Positions 1 to 7,603 of a stretch of DNA of 26,160 bases are shown one piece after another (the first letter of the stretch is position 1; every line of letters begins with the position of its first letter). The stretch spans positions 1-26,160 of the forward strand of contig CAAFYZ010000053.1 in assembly GCA_900767415.1 (NCBI GenBank), given 5' to 3'. Under the pieces are notes generated by a model. The model worked only from the letters and a program-made list of their open reading frames with translations. It searched no databases and was not told the DNA's origin. A program made the position numbers and the translations under genes. The DNA comes from Clostridia bacterium (GTDB lineage: Bacteria > Bacillota > Clostridia > Oscillospirales > CAG-272).

Positions 1-31
1 ACTGGAGTTCAGACGTGTGCTCTTCCGATCT
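1..31 (+). other. Illumina TruSeq adapter remnant (artefact)
   Basis: The first 31 bases match the 3' end of the Illumina TruSeq read-2 adapter, ending in GCTCTTCCGATCT. This is untrimmed library sequence, not genome. It fuses in frame with the next gene and supplies a false GTG start at base 17 plus five foreign codons (positions 17-31). Confidence 0.97.
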
Positions 32-982
32 GACGAATACATCGACACGCTGCTTGCCGATATCGACGACACCTTCGCGACGGCAAAAGAGGTCGGCTTG
101 CAGGTTCGCACCGTTTATATCGGAGGCGGCACACCGACCATCCTTTCGCCGCAGCAGCTCGCACGCCTCCTCGGCAGGATTACCGAAAACATCGACCCTG
201 CCTGCCTTGCGGAGTTTACCCTGGAGGCGGGACGCCCAGATACCATCACGGAAGAAAAACTTGCCGTGGCAAAAAAGTACGGCGTCACGCGTATCAGTGT
301 CAATCCCCAGACGCTCAACGACGATGTGTTGCGGGAGATCGGACGGCGTCATACCGTGGCGGATTTTTACAGTGCGTACAGGATCGCAAAAGAGAGCGGC
401 ATCCGCGACATCAACGTGGATTTGATTGCGGGGCTTCCCGGAGACGACTTCAAGAGTTTTTCCGAGACGGTGGACCGCATCATCGAGCTTGCACCGACCA
501 ATCTGACCGTACATACCTTCTGCGTAAAGAAGGCGGCAGATGTGCTGAAACAGCATACCGACATCTATTCGCTCTCCGGCGGTGACGCCGCGAAGAGTGT
601 CTCCTACGCACAGTTGAAAACGAAGTTCGCAGGGTATAAGCCCTACTATATGTACCGACAGAAAAACACGGTCGGCAATCTTGAGAATGTCGGCTTTGCA
701 CTGGAAGGGCACGAAGGGCTTTACAATGTCTTTATGATGGAAGAGGTGCAGTCTATTTTTGCCATCGGTGCCGGTGCGGTGACAAAACTTGTCCGCCGCC
801 CGCCGACGCGGGACGGGAAATCGGACGGGAAGATCGAGCGCATTTTCCAGCCGAAATACCCCTATGAATATCTTCGCGACGCCGAGACCCTCCGTAAGGG
901 CGACCCGGAGCGCAACATTCCTTCCAGAAGAGAAAGAGTGCTTGCCTTTTTCGGAGCGAACGCCGCGGAGAAAAAGGAATAA
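32..982 (+). CDS. hemZ: Coproporphyrinogen III dehydrogenase HemZ-like radical SAM protein, 5'-truncated
   Basis: C-terminal part (about 316 residues) of a HemZ-type protein, a relative of oxygen-independent coproporphyrinogen III oxidase. Visible family features are the YIGGGTPT strand motif, EAGRPDT, the RISVNPQT segment, the NVDLIAGLPGD segment and the late PYYMYRQKN...LENVG block that is typical of HemZ rather than HemN or HemW. HemZ proteins are near 500 residues, so roughly the first third is missing, including the CxxxCxxC cluster motif that binds the 4Fe-4S cluster and SAM. The gene is cut by the contig end; the GTG at base 17 lies in the adapter and is not a real start. A hairpin terminator follows the stop. 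Whether the enzyme truly makes heme precursors or acts on another substrate cannot be told from this part. Confidence 0.88.
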   Translation, partial: DEYIDTLLADIDDTFATAKEVGLQVRTVYIGGGTPTILSPQQLARLLGRITENIDPACLAEFTLEAGRPDTITEEKLAVAKKYGVTRISVNPQTLNDDVLREIGRRHTVADFYSAYRIAKESGIRDINVDLIAGLPGDDFKSFSETVDRIIELAPTNLTVHTFCVKKAADVLKQHTDIYSLSGGDAAKSVSYAQLKTKFAGYKPYYMYRQKNTVGNLENVGFALEGHEGLYNVFMMEEVQSIFAIGAGAVTKLVRRPPTRDGKSDGKIERIFQPKYPYEYLRDAETLRKGDPERNIPSRRERVLAFFGANAAEKKE

Positions 983-986
983 ACCG

Positions 987-1024
987 AAGGATCTGCCAAT
1001 ATAGTTTGGTAGATCCTTTATTTA
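987..1024 (+). terminator. Rho-independent terminator after hemZ
   Basis: A 13-bp stem (987-999 with 1006-1018, one G-T pair) with a 6-base loop is followed by a T-rich but interrupted tail, TATTTATATT. It starts 5 bases after the hemZ stop and separates hemZ from the flippase gene. Confidence 0.75.
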
Positions 1025-1043
1025 TATTACGGAAGGGAACGGC

Positions 1044-2645
1044 ATGAAAAAGAGAGTGGCAGGAGAAAAAAACGGCAACGTTTCCGCCTTTTTCGGCGGG
1101 GCGGCATCGCTGACGATCGCGGCGATCGCAGTTAAGATTCTCGGACTGATTTATAAAATTCCGCTTGCCCGTATCCTCGGAGACGAGGGAATGGGGTATT
1201 TTAATTCCGCCTATACGGTGTATTCGTTTTTCTATCTCTTGGCGACGGCCGGCGTGCCGAAGGCAATTTCCATCATGACGGCGGAATGTGCGGCGCGCGG
1301 GCTTTCCGGGACGGAAGAGAAAATCTGCCGCGTCGCCCTGCGTACTTTTTTCCTCGCAGGCATGGCGGTTACCGCCCTGTTTTTGCTCCTTGCACGACCG
1401 CTTGGCGTGTTGGTAGGGAATCGGGACGCCGCTCCCACGATGATGTCGGTGGCACCCTCTCTTCTTTTCATTGCGCTCGGCGGTGTGCTACGCGGCGTTT
1501 TGGCGGGGCACAGCCGACTGTTTCCGATTGCGATGTCGGAGACGGTCTCCGGCGTCGGAAAACTTGCCTTCGGTTTGCTCTTCGCTCTTGTCGCGAAGGG
1601 GCGGGGGATGTCCCTCCCGTGGATCTCCGCCTTCTCGATCTTCGGCATCACCGTCGGCTCTTTCCTCGGCTTTTTGGTTCTCATCTGCTCGATAAACCCG
1701 AATATAATCACAAAATCAAAACAAAAAACGGGGCAGAGTGAAAAAACGGAAAGCGCGCGAGCGATTCTTCACCGACTTTTTCACGTGGCGCTTCCGGTTA
1801 CGCTCAGCGCGGCGGTCATGAGTCTTTGTTCTCTTATCGATCTCGGCATGATTATGAAGCGGCTCGTCGCTGCGGGGTATGACGAGGTGCAGGCGACGGC
1901 GTTGTACGGCAATTATACCACTTTGGCACTTCCGATGTTCAACCTCGTTGCCGCCGTCGTCGCCCCCGTCTCGGTCGCGGTACTGCCCCTGCTCACCGCA
2001 CGGTGCGCGGTAGGGGATCGGAGCGGCTTTTGCGATGTGACGAGGGGGGCACTTGAGTTGGCGGCGTTTCTTGCCATGCCGGCGGCGCTCATGCTCGCGC
2101 TTTTCGGAGAACCGATTCTTTCGCTGATTTTTCCCGCGGAGAGCGCGCACGTTGCGGCGCCTTTGCTCGCGGCACTTTCTCCCGCCATGATTTTTATGGC
2201 TCTGCTCACGATGGTAAACACGGCGTCGGAGGCGGCGGGATTCGTCCGCGCCCCTCTCTTTTCCATGGGGATCGGCGCGGCGGTGAAGATCGCGGTCGGC
2301 TATTTTCTCATCGGAGACGAAAGATTCGGGATTCTCGGCGCGCCCCTCGGCACCGTGGCGTCTTACGGCGTCGGACTTGTGTTTTCGCTTTGCCTTCTGT
2401 ATCGCAGAGCAGAGGTAAAAACATCGCTTTTTTCGGTGCTTTTTCGCCCGTTTCTCTTTTCTTTTCTCGCTGCCGCCTCCGCACGTCTTCTGTTTTTCTT
2501 CCTTGACGGGCGTACGTTTTTTGCCGTACGGAGCGTTGCGGCTTTGATTTTCGGAGGCATTCTTTACCTTGTTTTTTCTTATCTCGGCGGGACTTTTCGC
2601 GTCGAAAAACTGAAAATGTTATCAAAATATACAAAAAAACGCTGA
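1044..2645 (+). CDS. MOP-superfamily polysaccharide/lipid flippase (SpoVB/YabM/MurJ-like)
   Basis: A 533-residue integral membrane protein with about 14 hydrophobic segments, as expected for MOP-superfamily flippases of the polysaccharide biosynthesis (COG2244) type. The N-terminus (GGAASLTIAAIAVKILGLIYKIPLARILG followed by GYFNSAYTVYSFF, residues about 19-62) is characteristic of the SpoVB/YabM/YtgP group that moves lipid-linked cell wall or spore cortex precursors across the membrane. Start chosen at ATG 1044, which has GGAAGG seven bases upstream (1031-1036). Position supports a YabM-like identity, because yabM lies just before yabN-yabO-yabP-yabQ in Bacillus and the same block follows here. 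The mazG-like gene yabN is absent and HU takes its place. The substrate (lipid II or another undecaprenyl-linked molecule) is inference. Confidence 0.85.
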   Translation: MKKRVAGEKNGNVSAFFGGAASLTIAAIAVKILGLIYKIPLARILGDEGMGYFNSAYTVYSFFYLLATAGVPKAISIMTAECAARGLSGTEEKICRVALRTFFLAGMAVTALFLLLARPLGVLVGNRDAAPTMMSVAPSLLFIALGGVLRGVLAGHSRLFPIAMSETVSGVGKLAFGLLFALVAKGRGMSLPWISAFSIFGITVGSFLGFLVLICSINPNIITKSKQKTGQSEKTESARAILHRLFHVALPVTLSAAVMSLCSLIDLGMIMKRLVAAGYDEVQATALYGNYTTLALPMFNLVAAVVAPVSVAVLPLLTARCAVGDRSGFCDVTRGALELAAFLAMPAALMLALFGEPILSLIFPAESAHVAAPLLAALSPAMIFMALLTMVNTASEAAGFVRAPLFSMGIGAAVKIAVGYFLIGDERFGILGAPLGTVASYGVGLVFSLCLLYRRAEVKTSLFSVLFRPFLFSFLAAASARLLFFFLDGRTFFAVRSVAALIFGGILYLVFSYLGGTFRVEKLKMLSKYTKKR

Positions 2646-2704
2646 ATTTATTGTGAAATTAGCGAAAAATTTTACCCGAATATGAAAAAAATCGGAAATA
2701 TCGC

Positions 2705-2733
2705 TTGCAATTGCGGGAAAAACTTGGTATAAT
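2705..2733 (+). promoter_or_regulatory. Sigma-A promoter for hup-rqcP
   Basis: TTGCAA (2705-2710), a 17-base spacer and a perfect TATAAT (2728-2733). Transcription would start near 2740, about 25 bases before the HU start codon. The match explains why an open frame reaching upstream to 2705 should not be used as the gene start: its first codons are promoter sequence. Confidence 0.85.
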
Positions 2734-2764
2734 GAAACAAAACTTTTTAGAAAGGATGTTACCC

Positions 2765-3040
2765 ATGAACAAGACAGACCTCGTAAATGTAATCGCACAG
2801 GAGACCGATGTGAAGAAGAAGGATATCGAGACGGTTGTCAACGCGACCTTCGATGCCATCGTTTCCGCTCTGAAAGAAGGCGATAAGGTTCAGCTCATCG
2901 GCTTCGGCACCTTTGAAGTAAAAGATGTCGCCGAGAGAGAAGGGCGCAACCCCCTGACCGGCGAGACCATCAAGATCGCCGCTTCGAAGAAGCCCGCGTT
3001 CTCTGCGTCCAAGGTTCTGAAAGATACCGTTAACGGCTGA
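2765..3040 (+). CDS. hup: HU family DNA-binding protein
   Basis: A 91-residue histone-like protein that bends and compacts DNA as a dimer in the nucleoid. Length and sequence fit HU throughout: N-terminal helices beginning MNKTDLVNVIAQ, the GFGTFEV strand at about residues 46-52 and the DNA-arm signature GRNPLTGE (about 60-67), with KKPAFSASK near the end. Start at ATG 2765, preceded by AGAAAGGATG at 2750-2757. Its own strong sigma-A promoter suggests high constitutive expression. The next gene, rqcP, starts 4 bases after the stop, so the two are almost certainly co-transcribed, an arrangement seen in other Clostridia. Confidence 0.96.
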   Translation: MNKTDLVNVIAQETDVKKKDIETVVNATFDAIVSALKEGDKVQLIGFGTFEVKDVAEREGRNPLTGETIKIAASKKPAFSASKVLKDTVNG

Positions 3041-3044
3041 TTTT

Positions 3045-3299
3045 ATGCGCCTTGACAAATATTTGAAGGTTTCCCGCCTGATTAAGCGACGTACCGTCGC
3101 GAACGATGCCTGCGATGCCGACCGCATTACGGTAAACGGCAGACGCGCAAAGGCGTCGTACGATGTAAAGCCGGGGGATCTTATCACCGTCATGTTCGGC
3201 ACGAAGACTCTGACCGTCCGCGTTCTCGATATCCGGGAGACGACGAAAAAGTCGGAGAGTGTCGGAATGTATGAGGTGGTTTCCGAATCGGACGAATAA
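3045..3299 (+). CDS. rqcP: S4-domain RNA-binding protein RqcP (YabO/Hsp15 family)
   Basis: An 84-residue protein made almost entirely of one S4 RNA-binding domain: RLDKYLKVSRLIKRRTVA at residues 2-19, then ITVNGRRAKASYDVKPGD (about 28-45). In Bacillus, RqcP (YabO) works with RqcH on stalled 50S subunits to add alanine tails during ribosome quality control. Length is normal for the family. No good Shine-Dalgarno sequence is visible before ATG 3045; only 4 bases separate it from the HU stop, so translational coupling to hup is likely. A strong hairpin with a T run follows (3308-3350). Confidence 0.9.
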   Translation: MRLDKYLKVSRLIKRRTVANDACDADRITVNGRRAKASYDVKPGDLITVMFGTKTLTVRVLDIRETTKKSESVGMYEVVSESDE

Positions 3300-3307
3300 A
3301 TTCTTTT

Positions 3308-3350
3308 GCCGATGCATATTTTCGTTATGGAATTATGCATCGGCGTTTTT
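3308..3350 (+). terminator. Intrinsic terminator between rqcP and yabP
   Basis: A perfect 11-bp stem, GCCGATGCATA (3308-3318) with its complement at 3334-3344, has a 15-base loop and is followed by GTTTTT. It lies entirely between rqcP and yabP, so yabP-yabQ probably rely on their own promoter or on read-through. Confidence 0.65.
3314..3341 (+). promoter_or_regulatory. Possible sigma-E-type promoter for yabP-yabQ
   Basis: GCATATT at 3314-3320 fully matches the kmATATT -35 consensus of Bacillus sigma-E. It is followed after 13 bases by TATGCATC (3334-3341), which matches only about 5 of 8 positions of the CATACAHT -10 element. Known yabP and yabQ genes are sporulation genes of the sigma-E regulon, which fits. 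The site overlaps the terminator stem, so the palindrome alone may explain the match. Confidence 0.25.
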
Positions 3351-3370
3351 ATCGCCCGAAAGGAGAAATC

Positions 3371-3643
3371 ATGGAAGAAAATGCGAAGGTGCGGCAGACC
3401 CTCTGCCTGAAAAACCGCGAGTGTCTCGAACTTGACGGCATCCTGCACGTGGAGAGTTTTGCCGAAGATGCACTCACCCTCTCGACAAAAGCGGGGCGCA
3501 TCACGGTGGAAGGGGAAAATCTGAAAATCGAGGACCTTTCCAAAGGGGAAGGGAAAATTCTTGTGACGGGAAGGATCGACGCCTTTTACTATACGGACGG
3601 CGCGGAAGAGAAACGCGGCTTTTTCGGGAAGATTTTCCGATGA
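3371..3643 (+). CDS. yabP: Sporulation protein YabP (YabP/YqfC family)
   Basis: A 90-residue soluble protein of the YabP/YqfC sporulation family. The family pattern is clear: a Leu-rich first strand (QTLCLKNRECLELDGILHVESF, residues about 9-30), a Thr-x-x-Gly turn (STKAGRITVEGENLKIEDLS, about 40-59) and a closing strand with GRIDAFYY. Start at ATG 3371 with AGGAG at 3361-3365; the open frame reaching upstream to 3335 is not coding. The stop codon overlaps the yabQ start. In Bacillus, YabP is a mother-cell protein needed with YabQ for proper coat or cortex formation; its biochemical role is not known. Its presence is one of the better signs that this lineage has or had sporulation. Confidence 0.88.
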   Translation: MEENAKVRQTLCLKNRECLELDGILHVESFAEDALTLSTKAGRITVEGENLKIEDLSKGEGKILVTGRIDAFYYTDGAEEKRGFFGKIFR

Positions 3644-4239
3644 TGTATTTTACCTTCCGCGAGACGGTGATCGCGTTTTTCGCGCATTTTGTGCTCGGAC
3701 TTTGCGGCGGGGTGGTGTATGAGTGCCTCCGCTGTGCGGTGTCGGATATCGGGCGGATTCTCTCTTTGCTTCCTGCTGCATGGAAAAGCGCGCTCGTGCG
3801 CGATCGGAGCGTGCGCGACGGTATGTTCCGTCGCGTGGCGGAAAAAGAACTTTCCGGCGTGCGCTGTGAGATCTGCGCGTTTCTTTTTACTCTCACTTTC
3901 GGCATCTCTTTTTTGCTCTTAAGTTATCTTTTCCTTGACGGCGTGTTTCGGTTTTTGATGCTTGCCGCCGCTCTTTTCGGACTTTATCTTTTTGAGAAGG
4001 TGCTGGGGATTCCCGCCCGTCGGCGGGTCGCGGCGGTGTTTTCCCGGATTCTCTTTCTCCTTTATCGGATTTTGCGGCGGGTCTTCTTCCTTCCGTGTCT
4101 GTGCCTTCATTTTCTGCGGCAATCTCTTTGCGTCCCTCTCGTCTGTGCATTATCGCTCGTTTTTCGCACTCTGCAGAACAGAAAGCGCGTAAACTGTTCA
4201 ATTGCCCGCTTCCGCAAGTCTTTGCATTTGTGCAAATAG
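3640..4239 (+). CDS. yabQ: Sporulation membrane protein YabQ
   Basis: A 199-residue membrane protein. The N-terminal segment (FRETVIAFFAHFVLGLCGGVVYECLRC, residues 6-32) with a helix followed by YD/YE-x-x-R is typical of YabQ, and two or three further hydrophobic segments lie at about 76-118 and 131-160. The start ATG at 3640 overlaps the yabP stop (ATGA), so the two are translationally coupled. YabQ is required for cortex formation in Bacillus and sits in the membrane around the forespore. The C-terminal 30 residues are basic and poorly conserved. The genes that usually follow in Bacillus, divIC and later spoIIE, are absent; glycogen genes come next. Confidence 0.82.
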   Translation: MMYFTFRETVIAFFAHFVLGLCGGVVYECLRCAVSDIGRILSLLPAAWKSALVRDRSVRDGMFRRVAEKELSGVRCEICAFLFTLTFGISFLLLSYLFLDGVFRFLMLAAALFGLYLFEKVLGIPARRRVAAVFSRILFLLYRILRRVFFLPCLCLHFLRQSLCVPLVCALSLVFRTLQNRKRVNCSIARFRKSLHLCK

Positions 4240-4264
4240 TGCATAGATTCGCAGAGGATATGCC

Positions 4265-4304
4265 TGCCGATAGGTTAAATTTGTACAAAACGGCAATATT
4301 TTTT
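4265..4304 (+). terminator. Weak candidate terminator after yabQ
   Basis: TGCCG (4265-4269) can pair with CGGCA (4291-4295), followed by ATATTTTTT. The stem is only 5 bp with a 21-base loop, so this is a weak call. Nothing else in 4240-4321 looks functional apart from the promoter that begins at 4322. Confidence 0.25.
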
Positions 4305-4321
4305 CAAATCGCATTCCGCCC

Positions 4322-4350
4322 TTGACAAATCCTTCGGAAAATGATAAAAT
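4322..4350 (+). promoter_or_regulatory. Sigma-A promoter of the glycogen operon
   Basis: Perfect TTGACA (4322-4327), 17-base spacer, TAAAAT (4345-4350). Transcription near 4357 would leave a leader of about 120 bases before glgB. The leader contains a second weaker -10-like TAGAAT at 4413-4418 and a 27-base all-purine stretch (4445-4471) with several overlapping AAGGA motifs just before the glgB start. Confidence 0.8.
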
Positions 4351-4478
4351 AAAAACGGTAAAATATTTTTTTATTATAGCAGACAGTACGTTTTTTCGAC
4401 AGCCGACCGTGGTAGAATATTCATCATGCTCATGGAGGGTCCGTGGGGAAGAAAAAGGAAAGGAAAGGAAACGGAACT

Positions 4479-6392
4479 ATGCCGAAACAGCAGGACCTTG
4501 CCGCCTACTATTTTCATCAGGGCACGAACTATCATGCCTATGAATACCTCGGAGTACATCTGACCTTTACGGAGGACGGACGCAGACGTTATGTTTTCCG
4601 CACCTGGGCACCGAACGCGGATCGCGTCGCTTTGATTTCCGATTTTACCGACTGGAACGAGGGGGTTCCGTTTCGGCGGATCACCGACCGCGGTATTTAC
4701 GAACTTTTCTTTGAGTCGGATACCTCTCTCGAACATTCCGCTTATAAATTCCGTCTGACAAAGGGCGGCATCTCCCATAATAAAGGAGATCCGTACGCGC
4801 GCTATTCCAAGGGCGGTGCGGACGGTGCCTCCGTCGTCTATTGCGAGTCGGCGTATACGTGGGGAGACGACGCATGGTTTGCCCATCGGCGTCGCTCGGT
4901 TTTGCCCGAAGAGGGAGAATATCTCACCTCTCCGCTCAACATTTACGAAGTACATCTTGCGAGTTTCATGCGAAAAGACGACGGCGGGTATTATACCTAC
5001 CGCGAGATGGCGGACATTCTGCCGTCGTATGTCAAATCCATGGGATATACCCATGTGGAATTTCTGCCGCTCGCCGAGTATCCTTTCGACGGATCGTGGG
5101 GATATCAGGTGTGCGGATTTTACGCGCCGACTTCCCGTTTCGGCGAGCCGAAGGACTTCGCCGCGATGATCGACGCCTTTCACCGTGCCGGCGTCGGCGT
5201 TTTGCTCGACTGGGTGCCGGCACATTTCCCGAAGGACGAATGGGGACTTTACGAATTTGACGGCACACCGCTGTACGAGTATCAGGGGCGCGACCGCATG
5301 GAGTCCCGTTCGTGGGGGACGAGATTCTTCGATCTCGGCAGGGAAGAGGTGCAGTGCTTCCTTGTGTCGAACGCAAGATATTTTCTGAAAGAATTTCACA
5401 TCGACGGTCTGCGTGTTGACGCGGTCGCGTCCATGCTCTACCTCGATTATGACCGTCTTCCCGGAGAGTGGCTCCCGAACGCGAAGGGTGGGAGGGAGAA
5501 TCTCGAGGCGATCGCCTTTTTGCAAAAACTGAATGCCGCCGTCCTCGGCGAATTCCCGGACGCTCTTATGATTGCGGAAGAATCCACGGCGTTCCCCGGG
5601 GTGACCCATCCCGTGGCGACGGGCGGGCTCGGTTTCAGTCTGAAATGGAATATGGGATTCGCCAACGACTTCTATGCGTATCTCTCGCGCGATCCCGTCT
5701 ATCGCAAATATCATCACAGTGCTTTGAATTTCCCGCTCATGTATGCCTTTTCCGAGAATTACATTCTCCCCGTCTCGCACGACGAGGTCGTACACGGCAA
5801 GCGTTCGTTCGTCGATAAGATGTACGGCTCTTATGAGGACAAGTTCCGGGAGGCACGTGCGGCGCTTTTGCTGATGATGACCTATCCCGGGAAAAAGATG
5901 CTTTTCATGGGGACGGAATTTGCGCAGTTCCGCGAGTGGGACTTTGCTTCTTCTCTCGAATGGTTCATGCTGGATTATCCGAAGCACCGTTCCTTCCGCG
6001 AGTATACGGCGGCGCTCAACCGCTTTTATCTCTCCCGTCCCGAGCTTTACGAGCGGGACTTCTCGCCCGAAGGGTTCGAGTGGGTTCTCGCCGACGAGAG
6101 CGAAAAGAATCTTGTCGCTTACCGTCGCTTTGACCGACGGGGGAATTCCTTGATCTGTATCGTCAGTTTTTCCGGTGCGCGTGAGACGGTGACCCTCCCG
6201 ATCCGTGCGCCTTATATCCCCGAGTGCCTTTTCCATACGGATGCCGACCCCGACTTTGCGAAGAAGATTTCGGTCGCACGGGGGAAGGACGGTTGCTTTG
6301 CGACCCTTACGCTCTCCGCGTTTTCCGGTGTGATTCTGAAAGAGAAAAACGGAAAACGGAAAATCGGAATTCAAGATAAACTTACGGTGTAA
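4479..6392 (+). CDS. glgB: 1,4-alpha-glucan branching enzyme
   Basis: A 637-residue glycogen branching enzyme that cuts alpha-1,4 chains and rejoins them through alpha-1,6 links. An N-terminal CBM48-like domain (YVFRTWAPNADRVALI, about residues 40-60) precedes the GH13 barrel. Catalytic residues are in place: nucleophile Asp314 (GLRVDAV), acid/base Glu367 (IAEEST), and Asp435 (SHDEVVHGK); their spacing equals that of E. coli GlgB (D405, E458, D526). Start chosen at ATG 4479, after AGGAAAGGAA at 4461-4470, instead of the in-frame GTG at 4443 that would put the purine-rich ribosome binding region inside the protein. First gene of the glycogen operon, read from the promoter at 4322. Confidence 0.96.
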   Translation: MPKQQDLAAYYFHQGTNYHAYEYLGVHLTFTEDGRRRYVFRTWAPNADRVALISDFTDWNEGVPFRRITDRGIYELFFESDTSLEHSAYKFRLTKGGISHNKGDPYARYSKGGADGASVVYCESAYTWGDDAWFAHRRRSVLPEEGEYLTSPLNIYEVHLASFMRKDDGGYYTYREMADILPSYVKSMGYTHVEFLPLAEYPFDGSWGYQVCGFYAPTSRFGEPKDFAAMIDAFHRAGVGVLLDWVPAHFPKDEWGLYEFDGTPLYEYQGRDRMESRSWGTRFFDLGREEVQCFLVSNARYFLKEFHIDGLRVDAVASMLYLDYDRLPGEWLPNAKGGRENLEAIAFLQKLNAAVLGEFPDALMIAEESTAFPGVTHPVATGGLGFSLKWNMGFANDFYAYLSRDPVYRKYHHSALNFPLMYAFSENYILPVSHDEVVHGKRSFVDKMYGSYEDKFREARAALLLMMTYPGKKMLFMGTEFAQFREWDFASSLEWFMLDYPKHRSFREYTAALNRFYLSRPELYERDFSPEGFEWVLADESEKNLVAYRRFDRRGNSLICIVSFSGARETVTLPIRAPYIPECLFHTDADPDFAKKISVARGKDGCFATLTLSAFSGVILKEKNGKRKIGIQDKLTV

Positions 6393-6428
6393 CGACCGGC
6401 AAAAAATATTTTCAGGAAGGTGTATTTT

Positions 6429-7589
6429 ATGTCTTGCAAAAAAGAATGCATCGCCATGTTGCTTGCGGGCGGACAGGGATCCCGCCTCTATGATCTGACG
6501 AAGCAGACGGCAAAACCCGCGGTATCTTTCGGCGGTAAATACCGCATCATCGACTTTCCTCTTTCCAACTGTATCAACTCGGGCATCGACACGGTCGGAG
6601 TCCTGACGCAGTATCAGCCCCTCGCGCTCAACGAGTACATCGGAAACGGGGAACCGTGGGACCTTGACCTTTCCCGCGGCGGACTTTCCGTTTTGCCTCC
6701 GTATCAGGGCGGGCACGGCGCGGACTGGTACAAAGGAACCGCGAACGCGATTTATCAGAACCTGAACTTCATCCGTCAGTACAACCCGGATTATGTTCTG
6801 ATCCTCTCGGGCGACCATATCTATCGCATGGATTACTCTCTGATGCTGAAACAGCATAAAGAGACCGGTGCCGCCTGTACCGTCGCGACCATTACGGTGC
6901 CGATCGAAGACGCGAGCCGCTTCGGCATCTGCAACACGCGCCCCGACGGGACGATCTATGAGTTTGAAGAGAAGCCGAAGGTGCCGAAGAACAATCAGGC
7001 GTCCATGGGAATTTATATCTTCAATACGAAGACGCTGATCGAATATCTCGAGATCGACGAGGCAGACGAAAAGTCCTCCAACGACTTCGGTAAAAACGTC
7101 ATTCCGAACCTTCTCGCCAACGGGGAAAAACTGTATGCCTATCCGTTCTCGGGATACTGGAAGGACGTCGGGACGATCGTTTCTCTCTGGGAGTCCAACA
7201 TGGACCTGATCGGCGAGAATCCGACGCTCGACCTTTCGGACAAGAACTTCCGTATTTTCTCGCGCAATACCGCGCGTCCGCCGCAGTGGATCGCCAAGGG
7301 CGCCGAACTTTCCAACACCATGATCTCTTCCGGCTGTCGGATTTTCGGCAAGGTGAAGAATTCCATTCTTTCGGGCGGCGTCACGGTGGAAGAAGGGGCG
7401 GAGGTCTATGACTCCGTCATCATGAGCGACGTCAGAATCGCCCGCGGAGCAAAAGTATATACCGCGATCATCGATTCCGAGGCCACGATTGCCGAAGGGG
7501 CTGTCGTCGGCAAACCGGAAAACGGAAAAGACAATATCACCGTTATCGCAAAAGGCACCACGGTAAGCGCGGATGCCGGGCGGCGTTAA
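6429..7589 (+). CDS. glgC: Glucose-1-phosphate adenylyltransferase, catalytic subunit
   Basis: A 386-residue ADP-glucose pyrophosphorylase that makes ADP-glucose from ATP and glucose-1-phosphate, the committed step of glycogen synthesis. The nucleotide-binding loop AGGQGSRLYDLT (residues 13-24), GTANAIYQN (about 99-107), the catalytic-site GDHIYRMDY (about 128-136) and the FEEKP stretch are intact. The C-terminal third is a left-handed beta-helix with hexapeptide-type repeats. Start at ATG 6429 with GGAAGG at 6415-6420; the in-frame GTG at 6420 overlaps that ribosome binding site. It is paired with the degenerate subunit GlgD downstream, as in Bacillus and many Clostridia. Confidence 0.97.
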   Translation: MSCKKECIAMLLAGGQGSRLYDLTKQTAKPAVSFGGKYRIIDFPLSNCINSGIDTVGVLTQYQPLALNEYIGNGEPWDLDLSRGGLSVLPPYQGGHGADWYKGTANAIYQNLNFIRQYNPDYVLILSGDHIYRMDYSLMLKQHKETGAACTVATITVPIEDASRFGICNTRPDGTIYEFEEKPKVPKNNQASMGIYIFNTKTLIEYLEIDEADEKSSNDFGKNVIPNLLANGEKLYAYPFSGYWKDVGTIVSLWESNMDLIGENPTLDLSDKNFRIFSRNTARPPQWIAKGAELSNTMISSGCRIFGKVKNSILSGGVTVEEGAEVYDSVIMSDVRIARGAKVYTAIIDSEATIAEGAVVGKPENGKDNITVIAKGTTVSADAGRR

Positions 7590-7603
7590 GGAGGGGAGAG
7601 AAC

